Shown in pieces: positions 37,359 through 47,066 of a stretch of DNA of 64,000 nt. The first letter of the stretch is position 1, and each line of letters starts with the position of its first letter. The stretch is from Roseiarcus sp963820795 (GTDB lineage: Bacteria > Pseudomonadota > Alphaproteobacteria > Rhizobiales > Beijerinckiaceae). A model generated the notes under the pieces. The model did no database searches, was not told where the DNA came from, and saw nothing but the letters and a program-made list of their open reading frames with translations. Made by a program: the position numbers and the translations under genes. Location: positions 434,001-498,000 of the forward strand of contig CAWGBJ010000020.1 in assembly GCA_963820795.1 (NCBI GenBank). Reading direction: 5' to 3'.

Positions 37359-37361
37359 ATT
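37347..37361 (+). promoter_or_regulatory. infC: ribosome-binding site with AUU start of infC
   Basis: AGGAG at 37347-37351, 7-nt spacer, then ATT at 37359-37361. An in-frame GTG at 37353 is only 1 nt from the Shine-Dalgarno and an ATG at 37371 is 19 nt away, so ATT fits best. Non-canonical AUU makes infC translation sensitive to IF-3 level. Confidence 0.8.
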
Positions 37362-37898
37362 CGTCGTCCTATGAAAGCAACCGCGGCCCCGGAGAAGGGC
37401 GGGCCGCGCGTCAATCGCGACATCCGGGCAGTCCAAGTCCAACTTATCGACGCCGAGGGGCACAATCACGGCGTCGTCAATCTTGCAGACGCCCAGCGCC
37501 TTGCCGAAGAAGCTTCGCTCGATCTGGTGGAAATCGTTCCGAACGCCACCCCGCCGGTGTGCAAGATCCTCGATTTCGGAAAGTTTCGCTTTACCGAACA
37601 GAAGAAGTCCTCCGAGGCGCGCAAGCGCCAGAAGGTGGTCGAGATCAAAGAGATCAAGCTTCGCCCGGGCATCGACGACCACGACTACGAGGTCAAGATG
37701 CGTTCCGTGCGCCGCTTTTTCGACGAGGGCGACAAGGTGAAGGTGACGCTGCGCTTCCGCGGCCGCGAGATGGCGCACCAGGACATCGGCTTCAGGCTTC
37801 TGCAGAGGGTCAGGGCCGAGACGGCGCCGATCGCCAAGGTCGAGGCCGAGCCGCTGATGGAAGGTCGCCAGATGACCATGGTGCTGGCGCCGAAGTGA
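37359..37898 (+). CDS. infC: translation initiation factor IF-3
   Basis: IF-3 of 179 residues; binds the 30S subunit, discriminates start codons and prevents early 50S joining. The start is the rare ATT at 37359: AGGAG (37347-37351) lies 7 nt before it, and the protein then has the family length (IRRPMKATAAPEKGGPRVNRDIR). N-domain (VQLIDAEGHNHG), linker (KKSSEARKRQKVVEIKEIKLRPGIDDHDYEVK) and C-domain (RFFDEGDKVKVTLRFRGREMAHQDIG) are complete. The AUU start is known in E. coli infC as the basis of autoregulation. rpmI and rplT do not follow. Confidence 0.95.
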   Translation: MRRPMKATAAPEKGGPRVNRDIRAVQVQLIDAEGHNHGVVNLADAQRLAEEASLDLVEIVPNATPPVCKILDFGKFRFTEQKKSSEARKRQKVVEIKEIKLRPGIDDHDYEVKMRSVRRFFDEGDKVKVTLRFRGREMAHQDIGFRLLQRVRAETAPIAKVEAEPLMEGRQMTMVLAPK

Positions 37899-37906
37899 TA
37901 TCCTAT

Positions 37907-37925
37907 AAAGGGGAAAGCCCCGTTT
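37907..37925 (+). terminator. probable weak terminator after infC
   Basis: Hairpin AAAGGGG-AAAG-CCCCGTTT, 9 bp past the infC stop, with a short T-rich exit (TTTAT). One bulged base and a poor T-tract limit confidence. Confidence 0.45.
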
Positions 37926-37977
37926 ATACAGCGGGCTATGAAGCTGTCGGCGCCAGGCCGGCGAGAGGGGCGGGACT

Positions 37978-39219
37978 TTGACGACAGCGCCAACCTATGC
38001 AGAAGCCGCCGCCGCAGGGCGCAAGGCCGTCGGGACGACCTCGGTCGGCGTCATCGCGGCGCTCAGCGCTTCGCACATGCTCAACGACGTCATGCAGTCG
38101 CTGGCGCCTGCGCTCTATCCGGTGTTCCGCAGCGAGTTCAGCCTGAGCTTCTTCCAGGTCGGCGTGATCACGCTCGTCTTCCAGATCACCGCCTCGCTGC
38201 TGCAACCCCTCATCGGCTACGCGGCCGACCGGCGGCCGGTGAACGGGGTCCTGCCGATCGGCATGGGCTTCACGCTGGTCGGTCTGGCTTTGCTCGCCTT
38301 CGCGCGGTCGTACGAGCTCATTCTCGTGTCGGTCGCGGTGATCGGCATCGGCAGCGCCGTCTTCCACCCCGAGGCGTCGCGGGTGGCGCGGGCGGCCTCC
38401 GGCGGCCGCTACGGTTTCGCCCAAAGCTTCTTCCAGGTTGGCGGGAATTTCGGCCAGTCGACCGGACCGCTCCTGGCGGCCTTTGTCGTCGTTCCGTTCG
38501 GCCAGCGCTCGATCCTGGCGTTCACGGTCCTGGCGCTGATCGCGGTCATCCTGCTCATCGGCGTCAGCCGCTGGTACGGCGCGCATCGGACGCAACGCCG
38601 ACACGTTGAAACCGTCGCCGGACCCACTCACCCCCGTCCGGTGGTCCTGAGGACGATCGCTGTGCTCGTTATCCTGCTCTTTTCCAAGGTTCTTTATCTC
38701 GCCAGCATCGGCAGCTATTACACGTTCTACCTGATCGGCGCTTTCGGCGTGTCGGTGCAGTCGGCGCAGGTGATGCTGTTCGTCTTCCTCGCCTCGGTCG
38801 CTGCGGGCACTTTCCTCGGCGGACCGCTGGCCGACCGCTTCGGGGCCAAGTTCGTCATCTGGGGCTCGATCCTGGGCGTGCTGCCGTTCACCCTCCTCCT
38901 GCCCCATCTCGGCCTCATTGGGACGGCGATCAACTCGATCGCCATCGGCCTCGTCATCTCCTCCGCCTTCTCGGCCATCGTCGTCTATGCCCAGGAACTG
39001 ACCCCGGGCAATGTCGGCGCGGTGGCGGGGCTCTTCTTCGGCCTGTCGTTCGGCCTGGGCGGCATCGGCGCGGCGTTGCTCGGTATGGTCGCTGACCATA
39101 CGAGCCTCAATTTCGTCTACCAGGTCTGCGCCTTTCTGCCGGCGGTCGGCCTTCTCGGCGCGCTTCTGCCGCACCCGCGGCCCACCTCGCCGAGGCCTGC
39201 GGCGCCTGCACGAGTCTAA
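37978..39219 (+). CDS. MFS efflux protein, fosmidomycin-resistance (Fsr) type
   Basis: A 413-residue MFS transporter starting at TTG 37978 behind GAGAGGGGCGGG. The N-terminal SHMLNDVMQSLAPALYPVFRSEFSLSFFQVGVITLVFQITASLLQPLIGYAADRR is the Fsr family hallmark, followed by GIGSAVFHPEASRVARAASGGRYGFAQSFFQVGGNFGQSTGPLLAA. About 12 helices. Fsr pumps fosmidomycin in E. coli; the natural substrate is uncertain. Confidence 0.85.
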   Translation: MTTAPTYAEAAAAGRKAVGTTSVGVIAALSASHMLNDVMQSLAPALYPVFRSEFSLSFFQVGVITLVFQITASLLQPLIGYAADRRPVNGVLPIGMGFTLVGLALLAFARSYELILVSVAVIGIGSAVFHPEASRVARAASGGRYGFAQSFFQVGGNFGQSTGPLLAAFVVVPFGQRSILAFTVLALIAVILLIGVSRWYGAHRTQRRHVETVAGPTHPRPVVLRTIAVLVILLFSKVLYLASIGSYYTFYLIGAFGVSVQSAQVMLFVFLASVAAGTFLGGPLADRFGAKFVIWGSILGVLPFTLLLPHLGLIGTAINSIAIGLVISSAFSAIVVYAQELTPGNVGAVAGLFFGLSFGLGGIGAALLGMVADHTSLNFVYQVCAFLPAVGLLGALLPHPRPTSPRPAAPARV

Positions 39220-39359
39220 ACAGCGGCGCGGCCGCCGGCGTTCGGCGGCCGCCTTCGCCAGCCATTGCCCGCAAATCCAGATCGTGAACGGGAACGTTCT
39301 GTCCGGGCATGAACTTGGCTGCGCGGCAGGCGTCACATTTTCGCCGTGAAGAGAGTGGA

Positions 39360-39383
39360 TTGAGAATGAACGTTCATTCTCAA
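39360..39383. promoter_or_regulatory. 24-bp perfect palindrome, operator for the TetR-type repressor
   Basis: Half-site TTGAGAATGAAC followed at once by its exact reverse complement. It ends 8 bp before the TetR gene start and contains the GAACGTTC core and TGAATG-type flank seen in operators of TetR regulators of RND pumps. Likely autoregulation and control of the efflux operon. Confidence 0.85.
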
Positions 39384-39391
39384 AGACGGTC

Positions 39392-40030
39392 ATGCCGGTA
39401 GCTCCGCTTTCCAGTCACGGCCGCACAAACGACGGTGAGCGCCGAGGGCGCATCCTCGATGCGGCGGAGCGCGCCTTCGCCGAGCACGGCTTCCATGCGG
39501 CGACCATGCAGCACGTGGCGGAGGCGGCGGGCATGAGCGCCGGCAACCTTTACCGCACGTTTCCGTCCAAGGAGGCGATCGTCGAAGGTCTCTGCGAGCG
39601 CGACCAGCAGGAGCGGGTCGAGAACTTCGGCCGGCTCGCCGAAGTCGAGGACATCTTCGCGGCTGTCGCTGCCGGGATTCGCGAGCATATCGGCTTCCGT
39701 TCGCGGCAGAAGGTGACCCTGATCGTCGAAATCTGGGCGGAAGCGGCGCGCAATCCGGCGGTCGCAGCCATCACCCGCGCCATCGACGCCGACGTCCTCG
39801 GCAAACTCGAGCGCCTCGTCGCGCTCGCCAAGGAGCGCGGCGAAGCGGCGCCAACGGTCGACCCGGGCGCCGTCGCTCTCTTCTTCTTCACTTACGTCGG
39901 CGGCCTCATGAAACGCCTGGCGCTCGAACCGGACCTCGACGCTGAGGTCGAGGCCGCGCGGGCGTCCGAATTGTTCAAGGCCCTCTGCCGGGGGGCTTTC
40001 GGCCAGATCGGCGGAGAGGCGTCACGATGA
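39392..40030 (+). CDS. TetR/AcrR-family transcriptional repressor of the RND operon
   Basis: A 212-residue regulator. N-terminal helix-turn-helix: RRGRILDAAERAFAEHGFHAATMQHVAEAAGMSAGNLYRTFPSKEAIVEGL. The C-terminal ligand pocket domain includes IVEIWAEAARNPAVAAITRAID, as in TetR_C regulators of efflux. Its stop overlaps the adaptor gene (ATGA at 40027-40030), so repressor and pump are co-transcribed from the palindromic operator. Confidence 0.9.
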   Translation: MPVAPLSSHGRTNDGERRGRILDAAERAFAEHGFHAATMQHVAEAAGMSAGNLYRTFPSKEAIVEGLCERDQQERVENFGRLAEVEDIFAAVAAGIREHIGFRSRQKVTLIVEIWAEAARNPAVAAITRAIDADVLGKLERLVALAKERGEAAPTVDPGAVALFFFTYVGGLMKRLALEPDLDAEVEAARASELFKALCRGAFGQIGGEASR

Positions 40031-41283
40031 CCCGTTTCCTTGGCGCCCTCGCCGTCGTGATCGCTCTCGCCGCGGGCGGTTGGGGCTTTGCTGCGCTTCA
40101 GCCCTGTGCGCCGCCGATCGAGAAGGCGCGCGCCCTCGGCTTGCCGGTCGGCGCGCCCGACTGCGCCGCTCGCGCCCTGGCGGCCGAGGCTCCGGCTGCG
40201 CCGCCGCCGCCGGCGGTCAGCGTCGCGCCCGCCACGCGCCGCGAATTCGTCGACCGCCTGTTCGTCTCCGGCACGCTCGTTCCGCGCGAGGAGGCTGAGG
40301 TCGCTGCGCGCATCGACGGCCTGTCGATCGTCGAACTGGACGCCGAGGACGGCGACCATGTATCCGCCGGACAGGTGCTCGCTCGCCTCGATCGCTCCCA
40401 GCTCGACGCGCTCCTCGCCGAGAACGACGCAGCAACCAAGCGCGCCGACGCCGCCATCGCGCAGGCGCGCAGCGTCATTGCGCAGTCTCAGGCGCAGGTC
40501 CAATGGACGATGAGCGACTACGACCGGGCGCAGAAACTCGCCGCCGGGGTGATGTCCGCCTCTACGATCGAACAGCGCCAGACGGCGCTGAAGACGGCGC
40601 AGGCCCAATTCGCCGCCGCCAACGATGCGCTGGGCGTCGCCGAGGCCGACCGCAAGAGCCGCGACGCCGAGCGGCAGGAGCTGCTTGTGCGCATCTCGCG
40701 GACGGATGTGAAAGCGCCCGTTTCGGGCCTCATCAGCCGCCGGTCCGCCAAGCTCGGCGCGACCGCGTCGAGCGCCGGCGAGCCGCTCTTCCGCATCATC
40801 GTCGACGGAGCGGTCGATCTCGAGGCGGACGCTCCGGAACAGTCCCTCACCCGCTTCGCCGTCGGCATGCCGGCGAGCCTGCGGTTGCCCGGCGTCGCCG
40901 ATCCGGTTTCGGGCCACGTGCGGCTGATCTCACAGGAAGTCGACAAGGCGAGCCGCACCGGCAAGGTGCGCATCGCGCTCGACGACGTCAGCCACGCCCA
41001 TATCGGCGCTTTCGCCTCCGGCGAGGTCGAGCTCGCCCGCCGCGAGGGCGTCGGCGCGCCGGCCTCTTCGTTGCTGCGCGACGGCGATACGGCTCGTCTC
41101 TATGTCGTGCGTGACGACCGGGTCGAGGAACGGCGGGTTTCGCCCGGCATCGTCGAGGGCGATTCGGTGGAGATCAAGGACGGACTCGCCGAGGGCGAGA
41201 GCGTCGTCGCCCGCGCCGCGGCGTTCCTCCGGCCCGGCGATCGCGTGCGTCCGATGGCCGAAACCACCGCTTTCGGCGGGTAG
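40027..41283 (+). CDS. RND efflux periplasmic adaptor (HlyD/AcrA family)
   Basis: A 418-residue membrane fusion protein with an N-terminal membrane anchor (FLGALAVVIALAAGGWGFAAL), a linker rich in Pro and Ala, barrel-sandwich (VSGTLVPREEAEVAARIDGLSIVELDAEDGDHVSAGQVLARLDRSQL), alpha-hairpin, second half (VKAPVSGLISRRSAKLGAT) and C-terminal beta domains (LYVVRDDRVEERRVSPGIVEGDSVEIKDGL). Bridges the RND pump to an outer-membrane channel that is not in the window. Translationally coupled to tetR. Confidence 0.9.
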   Translation: MTRFLGALAVVIALAAGGWGFAALQPCAPPIEKARALGLPVGAPDCAARALAAEAPAAPPPPAVSVAPATRREFVDRLFVSGTLVPREEAEVAARIDGLSIVELDAEDGDHVSAGQVLARLDRSQLDALLAENDAATKRADAAIAQARSVIAQSQAQVQWTMSDYDRAQKLAAGVMSASTIEQRQTALKTAQAQFAAANDALGVAEADRKSRDAERQELLVRISRTDVKAPVSGLISRRSAKLGATASSAGEPLFRIIVDGAVDLEADAPEQSLTRFAVGMPASLRLPGVADPVSGHVRLISQEVDKASRTGKVRIALDDVSHAHIGAFASGEVELARREGVGAPASSLLRDGDTARLYVVRDDRVEERRVSPGIVEGDSVEIKDGLAEGESVVARAAAFLRPGDRVRPMAETTAFGG

Positions 41284-41295
41284 GGATTCGACCTG

Positions 41296-44200
41296 ATGCG
41301 CCTCAACGTCTCAGCCTGGTCGATCCGCCGGCCGATCCCGGCGGTGGTGGCTTTCGCCGTTCTCACCATTCTCGGCGTCGTCAGCTTCCGGACGATGTCG
41401 ATCACCCGCTTTCCCAATATCGACATTCCGATCGTGCAGGTGCTGATCACCCAGTCGGGCGCGGCGCCGGGGGAACTCGAATCGCAGGTGACGAAAAAGG
41501 TCGAGGATGCAGTCGCCAGCATCAACGGCGTCTGGCACATCGCTTCGACCGTCACCGACGGTTCGTCCTCGACCATCATCCAGTTCAACGTCGGCTCGGT
41601 CGACATCGACCGGGCGCTGAACGACGTCAAGGATCAGATCGCCAAGATCCGCACCGACCTGCCGCGCACCATCGACGAGCCGGTCGTCAGCCGCATCGAC
41701 GTCGAGGGCCTGCCGATCGTCACCTACGCGGCCGCCGCGCCGGGAATGTCGGTCGAGCAGCTCTCCTGGTTCATCGACGATACGGTGGCGCGCGATCTCC
41801 AGAGCATTCGCGGCGTCGGCGAGGTCAAACGCTTCGGCGGCGTCGACCGCGAGATCCGCATTTCCCTCGATCCGCAAAAGCTGCTTGCCCTCGGCGTCAC
41901 CGCGGCTGCGGTCAACGAGCAGGTCCGCGCCGACAACGTGGATGTCGGCGGCGGTCGCGGCGAGGTCGCCGGCCAGGAGCAGGCGATCCGGACGCTGGCG
42001 GGCGCACGGAGCGTGGCCGACCTTGCGGCGCTGCCGATTTCCCTGCCGGGCGGCCGGAAAGTTCGGCTGGACGAACTCGGCGCCGTGGTCGACGGCGCGG
42101 CCGAACCGCGCACCTTCACCCGCCTCTTCGATCAACCGATCGTCGCCTTCGCCGTCACGCGCGCCAAGGGCGCGAGCGACGTCACGGTCGATCAGCTGAT
42201 CGAGAAGCGGCTGGCGACGATCGAGGCCGCGCACCCGGAGGTGAAGTTCACCAAGGTCGACACGCAGGTCGACAACGAGATCGGCAACTATCATTCCACC
42301 ATGGAGACGCTAATCGAGGGCGCGCTGCTCGCCGTCGCCGTCGTTTTCATCTTTCTGCGCGATCTGCGGGCGACCATCGTGACCGCGATCGCGCTGCCGC
42401 TATCGGTCATTCCAACCTTCTGGGCAATGGATGCGATCGGTTTCTCGCTCAACCTCGTCAGTCTGCTGGCGATCACGCTGGTCACCGGCATTCTGGTCGA
42501 CGACGCGATCGTCGAGATCGAAAACATCGTCCGCCACATGCGCATGGGGAAGTCGGCCTGGCGCGCTTCGCTCGAGGCGGCCGATGAGATCGGCCTCGCC
42601 GTCATCGCCATTTCGCTGTCGATCGCGGCGATCTTCTCGCCGGTCAGCTTCATGGGCGGCATCGCCGGACAATATTTCCGCCAGTTCGGCCTGACGGTCG
42701 CCATCGCCGTCATCTTCTCGCTGCTCGTGGCGCGTTTTGTTACGCCGGTCATCGCCGCCTATTTCCTGCGCGCGCCCCGCGACGCCGAGCACCGCGACGG
42801 CGCCGTCATGCGCGCCTACACGAGGCTCGTCGCTGCCTCGGTGCGCCGCCGCTGGGCGACGCTGTTTGTCGGCGCGGTGATTTTCGCCGTTTCGCTTTGG
42901 TCGACCCGGCTCCTGCCGACCGGCTTCCTGCCGGCCGACGATGTGGGGCGGGCGCTGCTTGCTGTCGAGCTGCCGCCCGGCTCCCGGCTCGAGGACACCG
43001 ACGCGGGTGACGCGGACGATCTCGGAGAAGCTGCGCCGGATGCCGGCGGTGCGCTCGGCGCTCATCTTCGGCGGCCAGATCCTCGGCGGCGGAGCCGCGG
43101 AGCCGCGCAAGGCGACATTCGTCATCAACTTCGTCAACAAATCAGAACGCCAGGCGACGCAGAAGGAGCTTCAGCAGCAGATCGGCGCGCTCCTCTCCAA
43201 TGAGCCGGACATCCGCTATTGGTTCCTCAAGGACAACGGCCAGCGCGACCTCCAGCTGATCATCGCCGGGCCCGACATCGACGTCATCAACAATGCCGCC
43301 AACCAGATCGCGAGCGAGATGCGCTCGATCCCGATCATCGAGAACCCGATGTCCACGGCCGAGCTTGAGCGGCCCGAGCTCAGGATCGCGCCGAAGCGGC
43401 AGGTCGCGGCCGATCTCGGCGTCTCGACCGAGGCGCTCGCCGAAACGATCCGCGTCGCCACCCTGGGCGACATCGACGCCAATCTTGCCAAGTTCAACGC
43501 CGGCGACCGGCTGGTGCCGATCCGCGTCCAGCTCGACGAGGCGGCGCGCTCGCGCATGGGCCTTCTTCAGGATCTCAGGGTCCCGACGGCCGGCGGCGCA
43601 ACGACGCCGCTGTCGGTCGTCGCCGACTTCTCGATCAGCCACGGCCCGAGCGCGATCAACCGCTACGACCGGTCGCGGCGCGTCACGATCGAAGCCGATC
43701 TCGCCGGCGACGCGCCGCTCGGCGATGCGGTCACCGCGATCCACGCGCTGCCGACCGCCAGGAACCTGCCGCCGGGCGTGGAAATCCGCGAGGTCGGCGA
43801 CGTCGAGGTCATGAGCGAGGTGTTCGCCTCCTTCGCCGCGGCGATGGGCGCGGGACTGATGATGGTCTACGGCCTGCTCGTCCTGCTTTTCGGCAGCTTC
43901 CTGCAGCCGATCACCATCCTGATCTCGCTGCCGCTGTCGATCGGCGGCTCGATCGTCGCGCTGCTCCTCACCCACAAGGCGCTCTCGATGCCAGTGGTGA
44001 TCGGCATCCTGATGCTCATGGGCATCGTCACCAAGAACGCCATCATGCTGGTCGACTTCGCTGTTGAAGAGATCGGCCGCGGCACGCCGCGGGCCGAAGC
44101 TTTGGTCGAAGCGGGACGGAAGCGGGCGAGGCCGATCGTGATGACGACGATCGCCATGGCGGCCGGCATGTTCCCCTCGGCGCTCGGCATGGGCGACGGC

Positions 44201-44440
44201 GGCGGCTTCCGCTCGCCGATGGCGATCGCCGTCATCGGCGGCCTGATCATGTCGACGCTGCTGTCGCTCGTCTTCGTGCCGGCGGCCTTCACGGTGATGG
44301 ACGATCTCGGGCACATCTCGTGGGGTCTGTTCAGCCGCCTCGTCGGCCTGAGGGGCGAGCATCACGCCTCCGAGCGGCCGAACCCGGCGCCATCGCCGAA
44401 GACGCGGCCGGCGAGGACCGTAGCGGCGCCGGCGGAGTAG
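41296..44440 (+). CDS. RND efflux pump, HAE-1 (AcrB) family, one frameshift
   Basis: Proton-driven inner-membrane pump of about 1047 residues. N-terminal half (NVSAWSIRRPIPAVVAFAVLTILGVVSF ... LLAITLVTGILVDDAIVEIENIVRHM) and C-terminal half (LLVLLFGSFLQPITILISLPLSIGGSIVALLL ... GIVTKNAIMLVDFAVEE) each carry the RND repeats; the paired Asp-Asp of helix 4 is present (VDDAIVE). The frame shifts near 43002-43004; removing one base joins PPGSRLEDTD to RVTRTISEKLRRMPAVRSALIFGG. The gene is complete apart from that single extra base. Confidence 0.88.
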
Positions 44441-44449
44441 GCGGTCTCC

Positions 44450-45076
44450 TCAGCCCGCCTGACGAAGCCAGCGGGAGACCGCGCTGATCTCGCTCGGACG
44501 AAGCTCGTGTCCGCCGTCGTGCCATTCGAGTTCGACGGCCGCGCCCTGGCGGGCGAAATAGTCGCTGAGCGCGATCGTGAGCGGCGGCGGGCAGATCGGG
44601 TCGCGCCGGCCCGCGGTGATCAGCACGCGCGCCCGAGCCAGCTCCGGGTTGTCGTCCGGCGTCCAGGGGATCAGCGGGTGCATGAGGACGAGCTCGTCGA
44701 AAAGGCCCGCGTCCTCGAACGCGACCGCCGCCAGAATGTTCGCCCCGTTCGAATAGCCGATCCCGACCGTTTGCCCGGGCGCGAGGCGCTCCTTGTGCGC
44801 CCGGACGAAATCGGCCATCGCGCGGCGGCGCCTGGCGAGGTCCTCGAAGTCGTAGACCCCCTCCCCCTTGCGGTGGAAGAACCGCAGCGCGCCGTGCTCG
44901 ACGACATCGCCCCGCGGCGACACGATCGCCGCCTCGGGCCAAAGCTCGCGGGCGAGGGGCGCGATCTGCGTTTCGTCGCCGCCAGTCCCGTGGAGGGCGA
45001 AGACGAGCGGCGCCCCGGGACGCGCCGGGGGCGCTTCCCAGTAAAGATAGCGATCAGTCCCCATGTCCGCTCCCAT
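44450..45076 (-). CDS. MhqD/YpfH-like carboxylesterase
   Basis: A 208-residue alpha/beta hydrolase of the phospholipase/carboxylesterase family: oxyanion block VFALHGTGGDETQIAPLA, nucleophile GIGYSNGANIL, Asp in TAGRRDPICPP and His in WHDGGHEL. Its ATG at 45076 overlaps the stop of the dioxygenase gene (TGATG). In Bacillus an MhqO-type dioxygenase and MhqD-type esterase act together in quinone detoxification; the same pairing is seen here. Substrate inferred. Confidence 0.85.
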   Translation of the reverse strand: MGADMGTDRYLYWEAPPARPGAPLVFALHGTGGDETQIAPLARELWPEAAIVSPRGDVVEHGALRFFHRKGEGVYDFEDLARRRRAMADFVRAHKERLAPGQTVGIGYSNGANILAAVAFEDAGLFDELVLMHPLIPWTPDDNPELARARVLITAGRRDPICPPPLTIALSDYFARQGAAVELEWHDGGHELRPSEISAVSRWLRQAG

Positions 45077-46014
45077 CAGTCGGCGATCGGCTCGAGGAAC
45101 CTCTCCAGCTTCTCGCGCAGGTGCGCATGCTGCTTCGGCAGCTTCAGCGCTTCGCCGAGATGGGCCGTGTCCTCGTCGCGGTTGAAGCCAGGCTCGTTCG
45201 TCGCGACCTCGAACAGGACGCCGCCCGGCGTGCGGAAGTAGATCGACCAGAAATAGTCGCGGTCGATGACCGGCGTGACATGGTAGCCGGTATCCATCAG
45301 CGCCTTGCGCGCTTCGAGTTGCGCCGCCCGGTCCGGCACGGCGAACGCGACGTGATGGACGGAACCCGCGCCCTGCCGCGCCGGGTCGATCCCCGGCAGC
45401 GTCTCGAGGTCGATGAAGTCGGCGCCGTTGCCGCCCGGAATGGCGAAGCGCCGGACGCCGTCGGCCTTGTCGGCCTCCTCATAACCCATGAACCGGATAA
45501 GCTCGGCGGTCGCCCCCTCGTCGCGCAGCCTCAGCGAGGCCGAATGAAAGCCGCGGATGGCGTGCGCGTCGTCGATGCCGCCCTTCGTCCAGGCCGGGCG
45601 CGCGTCAATCTTGCTTTCGACCAAGGCGAAGCCGTCGCCGTCCGGGCCGTCGAAATGCAGGCGCTTCTCGCCGAACGTCTCCTCGGCCTTGACGCCGTCG
45701 ACGCCAAGCCGCTCGAGCCGCTCGATCCAGAACGGGATGGCCCCCTCGGGCACGGAGAAGACGGTCTCCCCGACCTCGCCCGTGCCGGGCCGGCCGCGCG
45801 CGATATCGGGGAACGGGAAATAGGTCATCACCGTGCCCGGCATGCCGACCTCGTCGCCGTAATAGAGATGATAGACCTCGGGCGCGTCGAAATTGACTGT
45901 CTTCTTCACCCGGCGAAGGCCGAGCGTCCTGGTGAAGAACGCATTGTTCGCGCTGGCGCTCGCCGCGAGCGAGGTGACGTGGTGCAGTCCCCGGATCTGC
46001 TGCAGCTTGGTCAT
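45076..46014 (-). CDS. ring-cleaving dioxygenase, MhqO/LinE-like
   Basis: A 312-residue vicinal-oxygen-chelate protein with two glyoxalase-type modules: GLHHVTSLAASASANNAFFTRTLGLR, and SVHHVAFAVPDRAAQLEARKAL in the second. Metal ligands of the fold would be the HH of GLHHVT and SVHHVAF plus Glu in GGVLFEVAT. Resembles hydroquinone-specific extradiol dioxygenases, which open the ring of hydroquinones. Operon with the esterase downstream. Confidence 0.87.
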   Translation of the reverse strand: MTKLQQIRGLHHVTSLAASASANNAFFTRTLGLRRVKKTVNFDAPEVYHLYYGDEVGMPGTVMTYFPFPDIARGRPGTGEVGETVFSVPEGAIPFWIERLERLGVDGVKAEETFGEKRLHFDGPDGDGFALVESKIDARPAWTKGGIDDAHAIRGFHSASLRLRDEGATAELIRFMGYEEADKADGVRRFAIPGGNGADFIDLETLPGIDPARQGAGSVHHVAFAVPDRAAQLEARKALMDTGYHVTPVIDRDYFWSIYFRTPGGVLFEVATNEPGFNRDEDTAHLGEALKLPKQHAHLREKLERFLEPIAD

Positions 46015-46115
46015 GGGCTAATCGTCCCCTGGGCTTTGGCTTGGCTCGGCCATAGCTAAGCGCCCGCCAGCCGCTGAGTAGCCCTCGGCGGCGCGATTGT
46101 TTATTGCAGGTTTCG

Positions 46116-47045
46116 ATGAGCTCGTCCGCCCTCTTCATCCTCGGAACCCGGGGCTCGCCGCTGGCGCTGGCGCAGGCGAACGAGACGCGCCGGCGACTTG
46201 CAGAGGCGCACGGCTGGGAGATCGAGCGGATCGCGCTCCGGATCATCCGGACAAGCGGCGACCTCATCCAGGACCGCCCGCTCGCCGAGGCCGGCGGCAA
46301 GGGCCTGTTCACCAGGGAGATCGACAACGCGCTCATCGCCGGCGAGATCGACGCCGCCGTCCACTCGGCCAAGGATCTGCCGGCCTTCCTGCCCCAGGGC
46401 GTCGCGCTCGCGGGCTTCCTGCCGCGAGAGGATGTGCGCGACGCGCTGATCTCCGCTTTCGCCGACCGGGTCGAGGATCTGCCGCCGGGCGCGAGCTTCG
46501 GCGTCGCCTCGCTTCGCCGTCAGGCGCAGGCGCTGCGGCTCCGGCCCGATCTCAGGCCCGAGCTGTTGCGCGGCAATGTCGAGACGCGGCTCAGGAAGGC
46601 CGAGTCGGGCGCGATCGGCGCGACGCTCCTGGCCATGGCCGGCCTGAAGCGGCTCGGCCTCGCCAGTCGCGTCCGCGCGGCCCTTGCCGTCGACGCCTTC
46701 CTGCCCGCGCCCGGTCAGGGGGCGATCGCGCTGACGGCCCGCGGCGGCGACGCCCGCGCTCTCGCGGCGCTGGAGGCGATCGCCGACGCGACTGCCTTCG
46801 CCGAGCTGGCCGCCGAGCGGGCCTTTCTCGCCGAGCTCGAAGGCTCCTGCCGCACGCCGATCGCCGCGCTCGGGCGCGCTGAAGACGGCAGGCTGACGTT
46901 CACAGGCGAGGTCCTCAGGACAGACGGCTCGGAAAGCTTTACCATCAAAGCCGAGGGGCCGTCCGGCGACGCCGATCGCCTCGGGCGCGAGGCCGGACGC
47001 GATCTCGCCCGGCGCTTGCCCGCGGGCGTGCTGGCAAGCGAGTGA
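46116..47045 (+). CDS. hemC: hydroxymethylbilane synthase (porphobilinogen deaminase)
   Basis: Third step of tetrapyrrole synthesis, polymerising four porphobilinogens. The 309-residue protein starts at ATG 46116 (a TTG 12 nt upstream is possible). Conserved: LGTRGSPLALAQA, TSGDLIQDRPLAEAGGKGLFTREID, the catalytic Asp in VHSAKDLP, ASLRRQAQ, RGNVETRLRK, and the dipyrromethane-binding Cys in LEGSCRTPI. hemD, the usual partner, is not downstream. Confidence 0.96.
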   Translation: MSSSALFILGTRGSPLALAQANETRRRLAEAHGWEIERIALRIIRTSGDLIQDRPLAEAGGKGLFTREIDNALIAGEIDAAVHSAKDLPAFLPQGVALAGFLPREDVRDALISAFADRVEDLPPGASFGVASLRRQAQALRLRPDLRPELLRGNVETRLRKAESGAIGATLLAMAGLKRLGLASRVRAALAVDAFLPAPGQGAIALTARGGDARALAALEAIADATAFAELAAERAFLAELEGSCRTPIAALGRAEDGRLTFTGEVLRTDGSESFTIKAEGPSGDADRLGREAGRDLARRLPAGVLASE

Positions 47046-47066
47046 TCGAATGAAGGGAGAAACGCC

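Noticed and set aside
41296..43203. reading the RND pump as two genes or a pseudogene
   Set aside because: One extra base explains the break and both halves join into a normal 1047-residue pump.
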